DNA of 64,000 nucleotides from Bacillus nitratireducens (GCF_001884135.1 NZ_MAOC01000007.1:186001-250000), one strand, 5' to 3'; shown: positions 10,101 through 23,919, counted from the first letter of the stretch. The notes: generated by a model from the letters alone, not told the origin. Numbers and translations: made by a program.

Positions 10101-10408
10101 GCAAGTTCAACAGCCATATTCAGGCCTGTTTGACCACCTAATGTTGGTAAGATTGCATCTGGACGTTCTTTACGAATGATACGGCTTACGAATTCTAGTG
10201 TTAATGGTTCTATATATACTTTATCTGCTGTTGCAGTATCTGTCATAATTGTTGCTGGGTTAGAGTTAACAAGGATTACTTTGTAACCTTCTTCTCTAAG
10301 AGATTGACAAGCTTGTGTACCAGAGTAATCAAACTCTGCTGCTTGCCCAATTACAATTGGTCCTGATCCGATTACTAAAATTGTGTTAATGTCTAGGCGT
10401 TTTGGCAT
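7190..10408 (-). CDS. carB: Carbamoyl-phosphate synthase, large subunit
   Basis: 1072 residues, full length. Makes carbamoyl phosphate from bicarbonate, ATP and glutamine-derived ammonia. Two homologous ATP-grasp halves are visible, with repeated nucleotide-fold starts GSGPIVIGQ (near 14) and GSGPIRIGQ (near 560). The C-terminal MGS-like domain (about 930-1072, [13 protein letters not shown]) is the allosteric region. It lies inside the pyr operon, so it is the pyrimidine-regulated isozyme (pyrAB in B. subtilis naming). It overlaps carA by 16 bases. Confidence 0.97.
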
Positions 10409-11486
10409 AACTCTTCCCCTTCTTTCTTGAAGTTTTCAATCATTTCTAAGAAATCTTCGAATAAATCATTTGCATCTTCTGGTCCTGCTGAAGCTTCTGG
10501 ATGATATTGTACTGTAAATGCTGGGAACTTCGTATGACGAAGACCTTCTACTGTTCCATCATTTAAAGCAACATGTGTAATTTCAAGTTCTGTATTTTCA
10601 ACTGATTCTTCTTCTACTGCGTAACCATGGTTTTGAGATGTAATTGCTACTTTTCCAGTTGCAAGATTTTTTACTGGATGATTTAAACCACGGTGACCGA
10701 ATTTTAACTTACTTGTATTCGCACCAGATGCTAGTGCGAACAATTGATGTCCTAAGCAAATTCCGAATAAAGGAACTTTACCGATAATGTCTTTTAGCAT
10801 TTCAATTGCTTCTGGCACATCTTTTGGATCTCCAGGTCCGTTACTTAACATAATTCCATCTGGGCTAAGGCGTAAAATTTCTTCTGCTGTTGTATTGTAA
10901 GGTACTACAATTACATCACAGTCACGTTTATTTAATTCTCGTAAAATACCATGTTTCATTCCGAAGTCTACAAGTACAACTCGGTGTCCACGGCCTGGGC
11001 TTGGGTATGGATCTTTCGTTGATACGCGTTTCACGTGATCTGTAAATACTGTCGCTTTTAATTGGCTCACGATGTATTCTACATCTGCATCCATGTTACA
11101 AAGGCGGCCGCGTAATGTACCGTATTGACGAATTTTTCTCGTTAATTTTCTTGTATCAATTCCTGCTAACCCTGGGATGTTTCTTTCTTTTAAGTAATCA
11201 TTTAACGAAATTTCATTACGGAAGTTTGATGGGTGATCACAAATTTCGTTTACGATTAAACCATTTACAGATGGGTGAATCGATTCAAAATCGTCACGGT
11301 TGATGCCGTAGTTTCCGATTAATGGGTACGTGAATGTTACGATTTGACCGCAATATGATGGATCAGATAATGTTTCTTGATATCCAGTCATTCCTGTTGT
11401 GAATACAACCTCACCTGACTTTTCAATTTCTCCTCCGAAACCTTTTCCAATTAATACTGTTCCATCTTCTAAGATAAGTTGTCTTT

Positions 11487-11490
<4 letters not shown>
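10393..11490 (-). CDS. carA: Carbamoyl-phosphate synthase, small (glutaminase) subunit
   Basis: 365 residues. The N-terminal CPSase small-chain domain is followed by a class I glutamine amidotransferase with nucleophile Cys in [12 protein letters not shown] (near 245) and catalytic His/Glu in [11 protein letters not shown] (near 335). It delivers ammonia to CarB through an internal tunnel. Start at [11 protein letters not shown] (11490), whose ATG overlaps the pyrC stop by four bases, rather than eight codons upstream. Confidence 0.96.
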
Positions 11491-13680
<2,190 letters not shown>

Positions 13681-13733
13681 TCATCTTTCTGATTTTTATG
13701 TTACCACTTTTGTATTTTTATAACAACATTTGT

Positions 13734-13815
13734 ATAAAAATACCCTAGTCATGTGAGACTAGGGTGCATGAAAGAAGCCACCCTTTCCGGTCTCACAGGA
13801 CTGAATTAAAAGGTT
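13734..13815 (-). promoter_or_regulatory. PyrR attenuator between pyrP and pyrB
   Basis: Reading minus, a PyrR-binding loop (AGTCCTGTGAGACCGGAAAGG) is followed by a terminator stem ACCCTAGTC/GACTAGGGT and a U-run. High UMP/UTP would let PyrR bind and favour the terminator. One of three such elements, matching B. subtilis organisation. Confidence 0.9.
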
Positions 13816-13819
13816 ATTA

Positions 13820-15103
13820 TTATGAAGCAATCTGCTTAGATTGTTTTATTTGTTTCGTTTCCGGTAGTAGTAGATTTAATAGTACACCTACAATTGCTGC
13901 TAGTGCCATTCCTTCTACTTGGAACGATTCTCCTACGTGGAGTACCGCTCCACCAATACCGATTACTAGTATTACTGATGCAATCATTAAGTTTCGTTTG
14001 TCACTTAGGTCTGTTTTATCATCTACCATCATGCGTAATCCGCTTGATGCGATTACACCGAATAGTAAGATTGATACACCACCCATAACCGGTGTTGGGA
14101 TCGAATGAATTAGTGCAGAAGTCTTACCGATAAACCCGAACATGATTGCGAACACCGCTGAACCGATGAATAAGTATACACTGTATGCTCTCGTAATTGC
14201 TAGCACACCGATGTTTTCACCGTACGTTGTATTCGGTGGCCCACCTATTAGTGATGCGATTAATGTTGCTATCCCATCACCGAATATTGAACGGTGTAAG
14301 CCTGGTTTTTCAATTAAATCTCTTTTAATAACATTTCCAAGTACAATTTGATGTCCGATATGTTCTGAAATTGTTACTAGTGCAACTGGTACCATCAAGA
14401 GTACAATCTTCCACGAAAACTCCGGAGTATATGTTACAAATGGTACTGTGAAATCTGGTACAACAAACCATTTTGCCTCAGCTACCGGCTTTAAGTTTAC
14501 TAGCCCTTGGAAGTAAGCGAAGATATATCCGCCGATAATGCCCAGTAACACTGGTATGATACTGAAAAACCCTCTTCCGAATATAGAGCAGATAATTGTA
14601 ATTGCTAATGTTACTAATGCTACTGAAAAGTGTGTAAAGCTATATTTGCCATCCGCACCGTTCATCGCCATGTTAACTGCTGTATGTGCTAAAGCTAGAC
14701 CGATTACCATTACGACTGGACCAACTACGATTGGCGGAAGTAATTTCATAATCCACTCTGATCCTGACTTCTTAATTCCGAGTGAGATTAAGATGTACAC
14801 AAGTCCTGCAAACAAACCACCGAGCATTGCTGCTCCAGGTCCACCTGCTGTTTTCGCTGTTATAATCGGTGCGATAAAGGCGAATGATGATCCTAGATAG
14901 GCAGGTACTTGACCTTTCGTTATAAGAAGAAACGCTAGCGTTCCTAATCCACTTGATATTAATGCTACTGACGGATTCAATCCTGTTAAAAACGGAACAA
15001 GCACTGTTGATCCAAACATCGCGAACAAATGTTGTATACTTAAAAATAACCATTTTCCCGGTTTCGGTACTTCATTAACGTCTAACACTGGCTTTTGTTC
15101 CAT
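13820..15103 (-). CDS. pyrP: Uracil permease
   Basis: 427 residues, NCS2 (nucleobase:cation symporter 2) family, a polytopic membrane protein that imports uracil. Hydrophobic helices run throughout; the family's QNxG-like region appears as GENIGVLAITR (near 285-295), and GGVSILLFGVIASSG lies near 350-364. Start at MEQKPVLDVNE (15103) with GGAGGATGTAACA upstream, rather than 11 codons earlier. It sits between attenuators two and three in the pyr operon, so it is repressed by uracil through PyrR. Confidence 0.95.
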   Translation of the reverse strand: MEQKPVLDVNEVPKPGKWLFLSIQHLFAMFGSTVLVPFLTGLNPSVALISSGLGTLAFLLITKGQVPAYLGSSFAFIAPIITAKTAGGPGAAMLGGLFAGLVYILISLGIKKSGSEWIMKLLPPIVVGPVVMVIGLALAHTAVNMAMNGADGKYSFTHFSVALVTLAITIICSIFGRGFFSIIPVLLGIIGGYIFAYFQGLVNLKPVAEAKWFVVPDFTVPFVTYTPEFSWKIVLLMVPVALVTISEHIGHQIVLGNVIKRDLIEKPGLHRSIFGDGIATLIASLIGGPPNTTYGENIGVLAITRAYSVYLFIGSAVFAIMFGFIGKTSALIHSIPTPVMGGVSILLFGVIASSGLRMMVDDKTDLSDKRNLMIASVILVIGIGGAVLHVGESFQVEGMALAAIVGVLLNLLLPETKQIKQSKQIAS

Positions 15104-15133
15104 TGTTACATCCTCCTTCAGTTTAAATCTTTG

Positions 15134-15243
15134 CAATAAAAAAACTCTTTGTGCCTGTGCACAAAGAGTCCTACACTTTCGTATGCCAAATTTGACATAT
15201 GAAAGCCAAGACCCTTTGGCAGCCTCACAGGACTACATTTAAA
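15134..15243 (-). promoter_or_regulatory. PyrR attenuator between pyrR and pyrP
   Basis: On minus: binding loop AGTCCTGTGAGGCTGCC, an intermediate stem, then terminator ACTCTTTGTGC/GCACAAAGAGT (15144-15169) with eight U. Same conserved loop as the other two elements. Confidence 0.9.
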
Positions 15244-15249
15244 AGGGCT

Positions 15250-15795
<546 letters not shown>

Positions 15796-15835
15796 CTACA
15801 CCTCCAAGCTTTTTTTCTTGCGTGAGAGTAATGGT

Positions 15836-15950
15836 ATAAAAAAAGTCCTCTCAGCGTGTGCGAGAGGACTTTTGAAAAAAGGGTACAGCATACCCTATGT
15901 ATTTCAAACCGTTACCTTCTCAACCTCACGGGGCTGTGTTAAAGGATCAT
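15836..15950 (-). promoter_or_regulatory. pyr leader PyrR attenuator
   Basis: On minus: binding loop near CCCCGTGAGGTTGAGAAGG, antiterminator segment, then terminator AAAAGTCCTCTC / GAGAGGACTTTT (15841-15873) followed by U. It controls the whole operon including pyrR itself. Confidence 0.9.
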
Positions 15951-15965
15951 TATTTAACTGTTGTC

Positions 15966-15994
15966 AGTATCTCAGTTTTCTTATGATTTGTCAA
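15966..15994 (-). promoter_or_regulatory. SigA promoter of the pyr operon
   Basis: On minus, TTGACA (15994-15989) and GATACT (15971-15966) are 17 bp apart. The start near 15959 puts the first attenuator at the 5' end of the RNA. It lies just beyond the rluD stop. Confidence 0.8.
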
Positions 15995-15996
15995 TA

Positions 15997-16905
15997 CTAT
16001 TTCCGTAAAATATTTAATGCGTCTTCAAACACTTCTGGAATCGGTGCCTCAAACTGAATATATTCACCAGTACGAGGATGGTCAAACCCTAAAATGCCTG
16101 CGTGAAGTGCTTGTCCATTCATGTCTAATGTTTTCTTCGGACCATACTTCGGATCTCCTGCAAGTGGATAGCCAATATATTTCATATGAACACGAATTTG
16201 GTGCGTACGTCCCGTTTCTAAGCGACATTCTACAAGTGTAAAATCTTTAAAGCGTTCTAACACCTGGAAGTGTGTAACAGCATTCTTACCATTTTCATCA
16301 ACTGTCATGCTTTGACGTTCTTTCTTATCGCGACCAATTGGCGCATCGATCGTTCCTTTATCATGTGGAATTACACCGTGTACAATCGCCTTGTAGCGTC
16401 TTGTTACTGTTTTTGCTACAAGTTGATTTACAAGTGATTCGTGCGCCATATCATTTTTAGCAACCATTAATAGTCCAGATGTATCTTTATCAATACGATG
16501 CACGATACCAGGACGCATTACACCGTTAATACCTGATAGGTCTGTGCAATGATGCATAAGTCCGTTTACAAGCGTACCGCTTGTGTGTCCTGGTGCCGGA
16601 TGCACAACCATACCACGTGGCTTATTTACAACGAGTACATCTGCATCTTCATAATAAATTTCTAAATTCATATCTTCTGGTTGAATATCTAACTCTTCTG
16701 GGTCAGGAATTGTTACTGTAATTTCATCATTTCCTTTTACTTTATAATTCACTTTAACTGACTTTCCATTAACTGTAACAACATCATCTTTAATCCATTG
16801 TTGTACTTGTGAACGTGACCATTCACTGTTTATTTCTGCAACGAATTTATCAATTCGCTCACTTTTTTGTTCTTCTGCAACTGTTACTTGTACTACTTCA
16901 CTCAT
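15997..16905 (-). CDS. rluD: RluA/RluD-family 23S rRNA pseudouridine synthase
   Basis: 302 residues, the ylyB orthologue by position. N-terminal S4 RNA-binding domain (about 15-75) followed by the catalytic domain with HRIDKDTSGLL near 137-147, where Asp is the nucleophile, and GRTHQIRVHMKYIG near 230-243. Expected to convert uridines in 23S rRNA; the exact positions are not decidable here. It follows lspA by four bases, so the two are probably cotranscribed. Confidence 0.93.
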   Translation of the reverse strand: MSEVVQVTVAEEQKSERIDKFVAEINSEWSRSQVQQWIKDDVVTVNGKSVKVNYKVKGNDEITVTIPDPEELDIQPEDMNLEIYYEDADVLVVNKPRGMVVHPAPGHTSGTLVNGLMHHCTDLSGINGVMRPGIVHRIDKDTSGLLMVAKNDMAHESLVNQLVAKTVTRRYKAIVHGVIPHDKGTIDAPIGRDKKERQSMTVDENGKNAVTHFQVLERFKDFTLVECRLETGRTHQIRVHMKYIGYPLAGDPKYGPKKTLDMNGQALHAGILGFDHPRTGEYIQFEAPIPEVFEDALNILRK

Positions 16906-16909
16906 TCAA

Positions 16910-17425
<516 letters not shown>

Positions 17426-17492
17426 TCACAATGAACCTTTATAGAAGAATAAAATAAATTAAAAAAAGGTAACATAATATCGTTGTGCGTAT

Positions 17493-17822
17493 TCATACAT
17501 TTACCTTTTCATAGAAAAATTCATGAATCGTACGGGCAGTCGGCATTGTTTTCATTTGTTTTGTAGAAATTGCTCTCCCAGTTTCTTCACAAATACCGTA
17601 CATATCTATTTCCATCTTAAATAATGCACGTTCTACATCTTTTAAATCCTCTTTTATATCATGTAATAGCAATTTTTTCTTTATCTCTTCCTTTATTTCA
17701 TATCCAAGTTCTTGGCTGAACTCTGTATCATATTTGTGCATGACTTCTTTAGCTAGTCTCTCTTGCAATTCTTTTCTCATCAATTGCAATTCTTCTTTGA
17801 TTTCCATATACATTTCATTCAC
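17493..17822 (-). CDS. ylyA: YlyA, DksA/TraR-like protein without zinc cysteines
   Basis: 109 residues from GTG 17822, the start with GGGAGG nine bases upstream. A long coiled coil (about 5-75) precedes a degenerate DksA C-terminal finger: YGICEETGRAIS keeps one Cys only, so zinc binding is improbable. In B. subtilis YlyA binds RNA polymerase and aids forespore SigG-dependent transcription (recollection). Position between ileS and lspA is conserved, supporting the name. Confidence 0.85.
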   Translation of the reverse strand: MNEMYMEIKEELQLMRKELQERLAKEVMHKYDTEFSQELGYEIKEEIKKKLLLHDIKEDLKDVERALFKMEIDMYGICEETGRAISTKQMKTMPTARTIHEFFYEKVNV

Positions 17823-17953
17823 GTGTACATTCCTCCCAGCTGCAATGTACAATTAGTGTGTCCGAAATTCTCATGCTTACCTCACACACATTTTTCCTTC
17901 ATAGGAAAGAGAGTGAAAATTATTTTAATATATCATCAACAAAAAAAACAAAA

Positions 17954-17985
17954 AAACTGACTGCACTTGCGCGCAATCAGTTTTT
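17954..17985 (-). terminator. Terminator of ileS
   Basis: On minus, AACTGATTGC...GCAGTCAGTT around GCGCAAGT, then a run of seven U, immediately after the ileS stop. Confidence 0.85.
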
Positions 17986-17987
17986 TA

Positions 17988-20753
17988 TTATTTTACATAG
18001 TTTTCTTTAACAACTGTTGCACAACGCTCACATAATGTTTCATGTTCTGCATCTTTACCAATTGTTTCTGAAACAACCCAACAACGTTCACACGTCTCAC
18101 CTGTCGCCTGTGCTACAACTACAGCTGTATGCTCATACTTTGGTGCTTCTGTTGGCGCTTCTTCAATTGTACCACCAAGTTTATACTCAGAGACGATGAA
18201 TAATTGCTTTAAGTCTTCGCTAATAGACTCTAACGTAGCCTTCATTTCTGCAGTCGGATATAGCGTAATGCTCGCATTTAATGACTTACCAATTACTTTC
18301 TCATTACGAGCTACTTCTAACGCTTTTAAAACGTCATCACGTAATGTCATAAATGCATCCCATTTTGCTCTTAACGCTTCTGAACCCTCTACTTCTGTAG
18401 CTTCTGGCATATTAGTTAACTGTACGCTTTCTTCTTCTGCACCAGGAACATATGGCCATACTTCATCAGCTGTATGAGGTAAGATTGGCGTTACAAGTTT
18501 CGTTAATGCAACAAGAACATCATATAATACAGTTTGAATCGCACGACGATCCGCGTGATCTGCACCTTCAATGTATAAAATGTCTTTTGCAAAGTCTAAG
18601 TAGAATGAACTTAGATCAATTGTACAGAAGTTGTGAATTGCATGATATACAGCAGCAAAGTCATATGTTTCATATGCATCTTTTACTTTTGTAATTAAGT
18701 CATTTAACTTCACTAACATGTAACGATCTACTTCACGAAGTTCAGCTACCGCTACTGTATTTTCACTTGGATTAAAGTCATCTAAGTTTCCTAATAAGAA
18801 ACGGAATGTGTTACGGATTTTACGATACACTTCTGCTACTTGTTTTAAAATATCATCTGAGATACGTACATCAGATTGATAGTCAACAGAAGATACCCAT
18901 AAGCGTAAAATGTCTCCGCCTAATTGATCCATAATTTTCTTCGGTACGACGATGTTTCCAATCGACTTACTCATTTTACGTCCTTCACCATCTAGTACGA
19001 AACCATGGCTTAGTACGCCTTTATATGGAGCTTTACCAGTTACAGCAACTGCTGTTGATAATGAAGAGTTAAACCAACCACGATACTGGTCAGACCCTTC
19101 TAAATATAAATCAGCTGGACGTTGTAAGTCTTCGCGCTCTTCTAATACCGCTTGGTGAGAAGAACCTGAATCGAACCATACATCCATGATGTCTGTTTCT
19201 TTACGGAATTCACCATTCGGGCTACCTGTATGTGTAAATCCTTCTGGTAATAAATCTTTCGCTTCACGCTCGAACCATACGTTAGAACCGTGCTCACGGA
19301 ATAAATCTGCTACATGGTTAATTGTTTCATCTGTAATAATTGGATCACCATTTTCTGCATAGAATACAGGAATTGGCACACCCCATGCACGCTGACGAGA
19401 AATACACCAGTCACCACGGTCACGAACCATATTATGAAGACGAGTTTCTCCCCATGCTGGTACCCATTTTGTTTCCGCAACAGCTTCTAATAACTCTTTA
19501 CGGAACGCTTCAATAGATGCAAACCACTGTGCTGTCGCACGGAAAATAATTGGTTTTTTCGTTCTCCAATCATGTGGGTATGAATGCGTAATGAATGTTA
19601 GTTTCAGTAACGCGCCTACTTCTTCTAATTTTTCTGTAATTGGCTTGTTAGCTTTATCATAGAATAAGCCTTCAAATCCTGGTGCTTCATTTGTCAATAC
19701 ACCTTTATCATCAACTGGGCAAAGTACTTCTAAGCCATACTTTTTACCAACAACGAAGTCATCTTCCCCGTGTCCTGGTGCTGTATGAACACAACCTGTA
19801 CCTGCATCTGTTGTTACGTGCTCTCCTAGCATAACTAATGAGTCACGATCGTAGAATGGATGTTTTGCAACTGTATACTCAAGTTCGCTACCTTTTACCG
19901 TTTTCACAACTTCAGCATTTTCCCACTCTAACGTTTTTGCAACTGTCTCAAATAGTTCAGAAGCGATGATATATTTCTCATCATTTACTTTCACAATAGC
20001 ATATTCAAGTTCTGGGTGAACAGAAATACCTAAGTTTGCAGGTAACGTCCAAGGCGTTGTTGTCCAGATAATGTATTTCTCATCACCTTCTAATACGTTC
20101 TTTCCGTCTTTTACAGGGAATGCTACGTAAATAGATGCTGATTTTTTATCTTGATATTCAATTTCAGCTTCTGCTAAAGCTGATTCACTTGTTGGAGACC
20201 AGTAAACTGGTTTCTGTCCTTTATAGATATAACCTTTTTTCGCCATGTCACCAAACACTTTAATTTGTTGTGCTTCATAAGCTGGCTCTAAAGTAATATA
20301 TGGATTATCCCAATCTGCACGTACACCTAAACGCTTAAATTGTTCACGTTGACGTTCCACTTGCTCATATGCATACTCTGCACATAACTTACGGAACTCA
20401 GCAACTGTCATTTCTTTACGCTTTACACCTTTATTTGTTAAAGCTTGCTCAATTGGTAAACCGTGTGTATCCCAACCTGGTACATATGGTGCGCAGTAAC
20501 CCGTCATTGATTTATAACGAACAATAAAGTCTTTTAACACTTTATTTAATGCATGTCCCATATGAATGTCACCATTCGCATATGGAGGTCCATCATGCAG
20601 TACAAATAAAGGACGACCTTTCGTATGTTCTTGTACCTTTTCATAAATATTCATTTCAGCCCACTGTTCTTGCATTGCAGGCTCACGTTTTGGTAAATTC
20701 CCACGCATTGGAAACTCTGTTTTTGGCATTAGTAATGTATTTTTGTACTCCAT
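17988..20753 (-). CDS. ileS: Isoleucyl-tRNA synthetase
   Basis: 921 residues, class Ia. Charges tRNA-Ile and edits valine. Signature [13 protein letters not shown] (HIGH-type) near 57-69, KMSKS within [10 protein letters not shown] near 591-600, and a C-terminal zinc site CERCWVV...LCERC near 885-908, as in bacterial type 1 enzymes. ATG 20753 has GGAGG eight bases upstream; an in-frame TTG two codons earlier is rejected. Controlled by the T-box leader upstream. Confidence 0.97.
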   Translation of the reverse strand: MEYKNTLLMPKTEFPMRGNLPKREPAMQEQWAEMNIYEKVQEHTKGRPLFVLHDGPPYANGDIHMGHALNKVLKDFIVRYKSMTGYCAPYVPGWDTHGLPIEQALTNKGVKRKEMTVAEFRKLCAEYAYEQVERQREQFKRLGVRADWDNPYITLEPAYEAQQIKVFGDMAKKGYIYKGQKPVYWSPTSESALAEAEIEYQDKKSASIYVAFPVKDGKNVLEGDEKYIIWTTTPWTLPANLGISVHPELEYAIVKVNDEKYIIASELFETVAKTLEWENAEVVKTVKGSELEYTVAKHPFYDRDSLVMLGEHVTTDAGTGCVHTAPGHGEDDFVVGKKYGLEVLCPVDDKGVLTNEAPGFEGLFYDKANKPITEKLEEVGALLKLTFITHSYPHDWRTKKPIIFRATAQWFASIEAFRKELLEAVAETKWVPAWGETRLHNMVRDRGDWCISRQRAWGVPIPVFYAENGDPIITDETINHVADLFREHGSNVWFEREAKDLLPEGFTHTGSPNGEFRKETDIMDVWFDSGSSHQAVLEEREDLQRPADLYLEGSDQYRGWFNSSLSTAVAVTGKAPYKGVLSHGFVLDGEGRKMSKSIGNIVVPKKIMDQLGGDILRLWVSSVDYQSDVRISDDILKQVAEVYRKIRNTFRFLLGNLDDFNPSENTVAVAELREVDRYMLVKLNDLITKVKDAYETYDFAAVYHAIHNFCTIDLSSFYLDFAKDILYIEGADHADRRAIQTVLYDVLVALTKLVTPILPHTADEVWPYVPGAEEESVQLTNMPEATEVEGSEALRAKWDAFMTLRDDVLKALEVARNEKVIGKSLNASITLYPTAEMKATLESISEDLKQLFIVSEYKLGGTIEEAPTEAPKYEHTAVVVAQATGETCERCWVVSETIGKDAEHETLCERCATVVKENYVK

Positions 20754-20807
20754 GCTCAATTCCTCCTTACATGTATAAAAGAAACACTTAAAAAACGGAA
20801 TAAAAAA

Positions 20808-21063
20808 GAGACTTTCTCATCCCAAAAAGGGACGAGAAAGTCTCCCGCGGTACCACCCTAGTAGATCCTATACGTATGTATACAATCCTCTTTATATTCT
20901 TAACGCGAATATACGCCGACGCTTACTCTATTTGTTCAGCGCGGAACTCCAGGGTGATATTCCCATTATCTCCTTATCCTGAGCTTACACCATCCTCAGT
21001 TCGCTATATAAGGTATGAAAAAGGTACTTATCCCTATCTTCGTTTTTCTTAATAAATATGCTG
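20808..21063 (-). promoter_or_regulatory. T-box riboswitch, isoleucine-specific
   Basis: On minus the T-box AGGGTGGTACCGCGG (20859-20845) precedes terminator GAGACTTTCTC...GAGAAAGTCTC with a U-run (20812-20843). A Stem I region with GGAATATCACC carries an AUC isoleucine specifier. Uncharged tRNA-Ile would pair with the specifier and with UGGU of the T-box, allowing read-through into ileS. Confidence 0.92.
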
Positions 21064-21069
21064 TTTAAA

Positions 21070-21098
21070 ATTATATGTAATAATGAGAAAAACGTCAA
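21070..21098 (-). promoter_or_regulatory. SigA promoter for the T-box/ileS transcript
   Basis: On minus TTGACG (21098-21093), 17 bp, TATAAT (21075-21070). It abuts the divIVA stop codon. Confidence 0.85.
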
Positions 21099-21100
21099 GC

Positions 21101-21607
21101 TTACACTGTTTCTTCTTTTTTCAACAGCTCGTCCACTTCGTCCTCTAACTCAATTAGTTTATCCCAATCATCGTTGTTTAACATTTCAAGCTGCGTTTCT
21201 AATAGCATACGGAAACGAGTACGGAATACTTTTGCTTGTTTTTTTAATTCTTCAATATCAAATGCCACTTTTCTTGATTTTACTAACGCTTCGTTAATGA
21301 TACGATCTGCATTCTTTTCCGCTTCACGTACGATTAATTTCGCTTCTTTTTGCGCATTACGTTTCACTTCTTCCGCTGCCTCTTGTGCAACAACGATAGA
21401 TTTGTTTAGCGTATCTTCAATATTAGAAAAATGATCTAACTTTCCTTCTAATTGCGCAACCTTTTCTTCTAAAGCTTTTTTCTCACGAATGACTAATTCA
21501 TAATCTTTGATAATTTGATCAAGAAACTCATTTACTTGATCTTCATCATAGCCACGGAATCCGCGACCAAATTCTTTGTTATGAATATCTAATGGTGTTA
21601 ACGGCAC
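21101..21607 (-). CDS. divIVA: Cell-division/polarity protein DivIVA
   Basis: 168 residues. The N-terminal membrane-binding domain (MPLTPLDIHNKEFGRGFRGY) is the DivIVA hallmark, followed by coiled coils to the acidic C-terminus. It senses negative membrane curvature at poles and septa and recruits MinJ/MinCD and, in sporulation, chromosome-anchoring proteins. Last gene of the ylm block; the ileS promoter follows. Confidence 0.96.
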   Translation of the reverse strand: MPLTPLDIHNKEFGRGFRGYDEDQVNEFLDQIIKDYELVIREKKALEEKVAQLEGKLDHFSNIEDTLNKSIVVAQEAAEEVKRNAQKEAKLIVREAEKNADRIINEALVKSRKVAFDIEELKKQAKVFRTRFRMLLETQLEMLNNDDWDKLIELEDEVDELLKKEETV

Positions 21608-21696
21608 AACGCCACCTCCAAGTATTTATCTAAATTTCCTCTTTTAATTATATCTTTTCTTCGACAAAATAGGAGGATTTCCTTCTAAAAAACCAA

Positions 21697-22464
21697 TCAT
21701 TTTAGTATACCATACAAAATTCTCCATTTGTCGCGCTTCGTTTTACCTTCTACAGAAAATATTTTACTTCTTCCGTATCCTCTAATCGAGAATACATCCC
21801 CTGGAAAACATTCATATGCAGTTTGCTCTACTGTTTTCCAATTGACTTTTACTAAGCCACCTTTTATAAGAGGCTGTACTTTCTGCCTGGATATATGTAA
21901 CATTTCAGCCAACAAAACATCTAGACGAAGTGACGAAACTGTTCCAGATTTCTCTCCCCACTTTTCACCGACACGCAAAATTTGTTCTGCTTGTACAGGC
22001 GTGAGAGATACTTTCACTTTCCCTATTGATTGTAAGTTCATTTCAATATACGATGCAACTTCTTTTGCAACTGCAATTTGGGCACGATTTTCTTGAAGCA
22101 AAATATCACCACATTTTTCCCTTGTTAAACCAAGTGACATAAATGCACCTAATATTTGCCTGTGTTCTAGCGTGTAAAATTTGGAAGGATAGTCAATTTC
22201 TAATACTTCTACTTGAAATTCCTCTTCATTTAATTCTAGATAGTCTGGATAAATTAGTGCTCTTTTTCGTTCAGATTCAGGCATCGCACCATCAAAGCGT
22301 ACAGCAACCTCTCCTTGCCCTATTACCATAGAGACAATTTGTTGCTGTCTTGGATCAAGAAAATCTGTTAACTTGACTTGATGATACTCAGCCGCCTGTT
22401 TCCACTCTAATACTTTATCCACAAAGACCACTTCATCAGGTCTAAAATGCTCGTAGATGCTCAT
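21697..22464 (-). CDS. ylmH: YlmH, S4-domain RNA-binding protein
   Basis: 255 residues. The C-terminal S4 domain (about 180-245: SLRLDVLLAEMLHISRQKV) follows an N-terminal YlmH/RNA-binding portion. In B. subtilis YlmH (RqcP2) acts with RqcH in ribosome-associated quality control on stalled large subunits (recollection). Position between ylmG and divIVA is conserved in Firmicutes. Confidence 0.92.
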   Translation of the reverse strand: MSIYEHFRPDEVVFVDKVLEWKQAAEYHQVKLTDFLDPRQQQIVSMVIGQGEVAVRFDGAMPESERKRALIYPDYLELNEEEFQVEVLEIDYPSKFYTLEHRQILGAFMSLGLTREKCGDILLQENRAQIAVAKEVASYIEMNLQSIGKVKVSLTPVQAEQILRVGEKWGEKSGTVSSLRLDVLLAEMLHISRQKVQPLIKGGLVKVNWKTVEQTAYECFPGDVFSIRGYGRSKIFSVEGKTKRDKWRILYGILK

Positions 22465-22479
22465 GCATATAACCTCTTA

Positions 22480-22743
22480 CTATAAGAAATAGCGGAATAA
22501 ACTTACTAAACCACTTGTAGCAAGTTTCAACGCAAAAATCGCAACGAGTGGAGAGATGTCAATCATACCAAGCGGCGGAATAAATCTGCGAAATGGTTCT
22601 AAATACGGTTCACAAATACGCGCAAGAAACTCTCCAAAAGCTGATTCCTTTGCACCAGGGAACCATGATAGGAGAATGTAAATAATAAGTGCCCACGAGT
22701 AAATCTCGAAAGCAGAAAGTAAAACTGTTAAAACTGTATCCAT
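22480..22743 (-). CDS. ylmG: YlmG, YggT-family membrane protein
   Basis: 87 residues with two hydrophobic helices (about 3-24 and 65-85) around the conserved [20 protein letters not shown] loop, the YggT signature. Its role is linked to septum and membrane organisation by neighbourhood with sepF and divIVA, but the biochemical function is unknown. It starts seven bases after sepF ends, so it is cotranscribed. Confidence 0.92.
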   Translation of the reverse strand: MDTVLTVLLSAFEIYSWALIIYILLSWFPGAKESAFGEFLARICEPYLEPFRRFIPPLGMIDISPLVAIFALKLATSGLVSLFRYFL

Positions 22744-22749
22744 CGCGTA

Positions 22750-23220
22750 TTACCACCTCTTTATATTTGTGTCTTCTTCTTCACCGAATAACTCTGAAAT
22801 TGCACCAACAATATCTACATTTTCAGGTGTACACATAAATGTTTTCGGGCCTATTTTTTGAATATCCCCGCCTATAGCGTATACAGTACCACTTAAAAAG
22901 TCAACGATACGCACCGCTTGATCTGTAGACATTCTTTGCAAATTAATTACAACAGCTCGTCTACCTTTTAAGTGATCCGAAATGCCTTGCGCTTCCGAAT
23001 ATGTACGTGGTTCTAGTAAAACAACTTTTGAAGATTGCTTCGCTTTTTCAATACTCACTACATTTTGCTTCGGTTGCACTTTCGCAAACGGAACATCTTG
23101 TTGTTCTGGGGGATCTTGTTGCTTTTTCATGTCTGTTTGCTCCTTTTCATAACTATATTGAGCTGCTTCTTTTTCTTCCGGTGTGTCAAAAAAGAAGTAT
23201 TTTACTTTTGACCAACTCAT
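22750..23220 (-). CDS. sepF: Cell-division protein SepF
   Basis: 156 residues. N-terminal amphipathic membrane anchor ([16 protein letters not shown]), a Gln/Lys-rich linker (30-65), and a C-terminal SepF ring-forming domain (about 65-150, with [20 protein letters not shown]). It tethers FtsZ to the membrane and aligns Z-ring filaments, overlapping in role with FtsA. In the ylm cluster between ylmE and ylmG. Confidence 0.95.
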   Translation of the reverse strand: MSWSKVKYFFFDTPEEKEAAQYSYEKEQTDMKKQQDPPEQQDVPFAKVQPKQNVVSIEKAKQSSKVVLLEPRTYSEAQGISDHLKGRRAVVINLQRMSTDQAVRIVDFLSGTVYAIGGDIQKIGPKTFMCTPENVDIVGAISELFGEEEDTNIKRW

Positions 23221-23239
23221 AATAACTTTCTCCTTCCTC

Positions 23240-23914
23240 TTACGCTTTTCCTACTAAAACCGTTCCCAAACGAATATATGTAGCGCCTTCCTCAATTGCA
23301 ATCGTGTAATCATTTGACATTCCCATTGATAATTCTTTACATGGTGCATGTAATAATTCTAGCTCTTGCACCTCTGTTTGTAGCATGCGCAATTCCTTAA
23401 AGCAGCGACGAATCTCTTCTTCTTCTCCTGTAAACGGAGCCATTGTCATTAATCCTACCACTTCAATCTTATCCAATTCTTGCAAACTTTGAATAAAAGA
23501 AATTGTTTCTTCTATCGCCAATCCTTGCTTTGATTCTTCAGATGATGTTTTCACTTGAATAAAGCATTTAACTTTCTTATCAGCACGTTTTTGAATTTCT
23601 TTTGCAAGTGAGAGACGATCTAATGAGTGTAAATAATCAATCTCATTAATGATTTCTTTTACTTTTCTCGTTTGCAATGAGCCAATAAAATGCCAATTTA
23701 CTTTTGAACCGAAATGCTCGTATTTTTGTGAGAAACCTTCATTTCTATTTTCACCTAAATCAATAATTCCTGCTTCAATTACTTCGCTTGTTTTTTCAAT
23801 TCCTACAGTTTTTGTAACTGCCACGAGCTTAATATCTTTCATCGAACGTCCAGCTCGTGCACAAGATTCTTTAATTGCTTCGTTTACACCTGCTAAATTC
23901 CCTTGCACTGTCAC
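23240..23914 (-). CDS. ylmE: YggS/YlmE pyridoxal-phosphate homeostasis protein
   Basis: 224 residues from GTG 23914 (first residues [10 protein letters not shown]), which has AAGGAGG ten bases upstream; an earlier GTG overlaps that site. Single-domain alanine-racemase-like fold. PLP lysine in [10 protein letters not shown] (near 33-42) and phosphate-binding [22 protein letters not shown] near the C-terminus. It binds PLP and buffers B6 and amino-acid pools; no catalytic activity is known. Five bases after ylmD. Confidence 0.93.
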   Translation of the reverse strand: MTVQGNLAGVNEAIKESCARAGRSMKDIKLVAVTKTVGIEKTSEVIEAGIIDLGENRNEGFSQKYEHFGSKVNWHFIGSLQTRKVKEIINEIDYLHSLDRLSLAKEIQKRADKKVKCFIQVKTSSEESKQGLAIEETISFIQSLQELDKIEVVGLMTMAPFTGEEEEIRRCFKELRMLQTEVQELELLHAPCKELSMGMSNDYTIAIEEGATYIRLGTVLVGKA

Positions 23915-23919
23915 TTGCT

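Noticed and set aside
14538-14900. 120-codon plus-strand frame
   Set aside because: Lies wholly antisense within pyrP; its composition mirrors the membrane-protein codons and it lacks a plausible start signal.
20808-20860. Strong hairpin upstream of ileS as a plain terminator of divIVA
   Set aside because: The T-box core AGGGTGGTACCGCGG, specifier region and a dedicated promoter show it is a T-box riboswitch.
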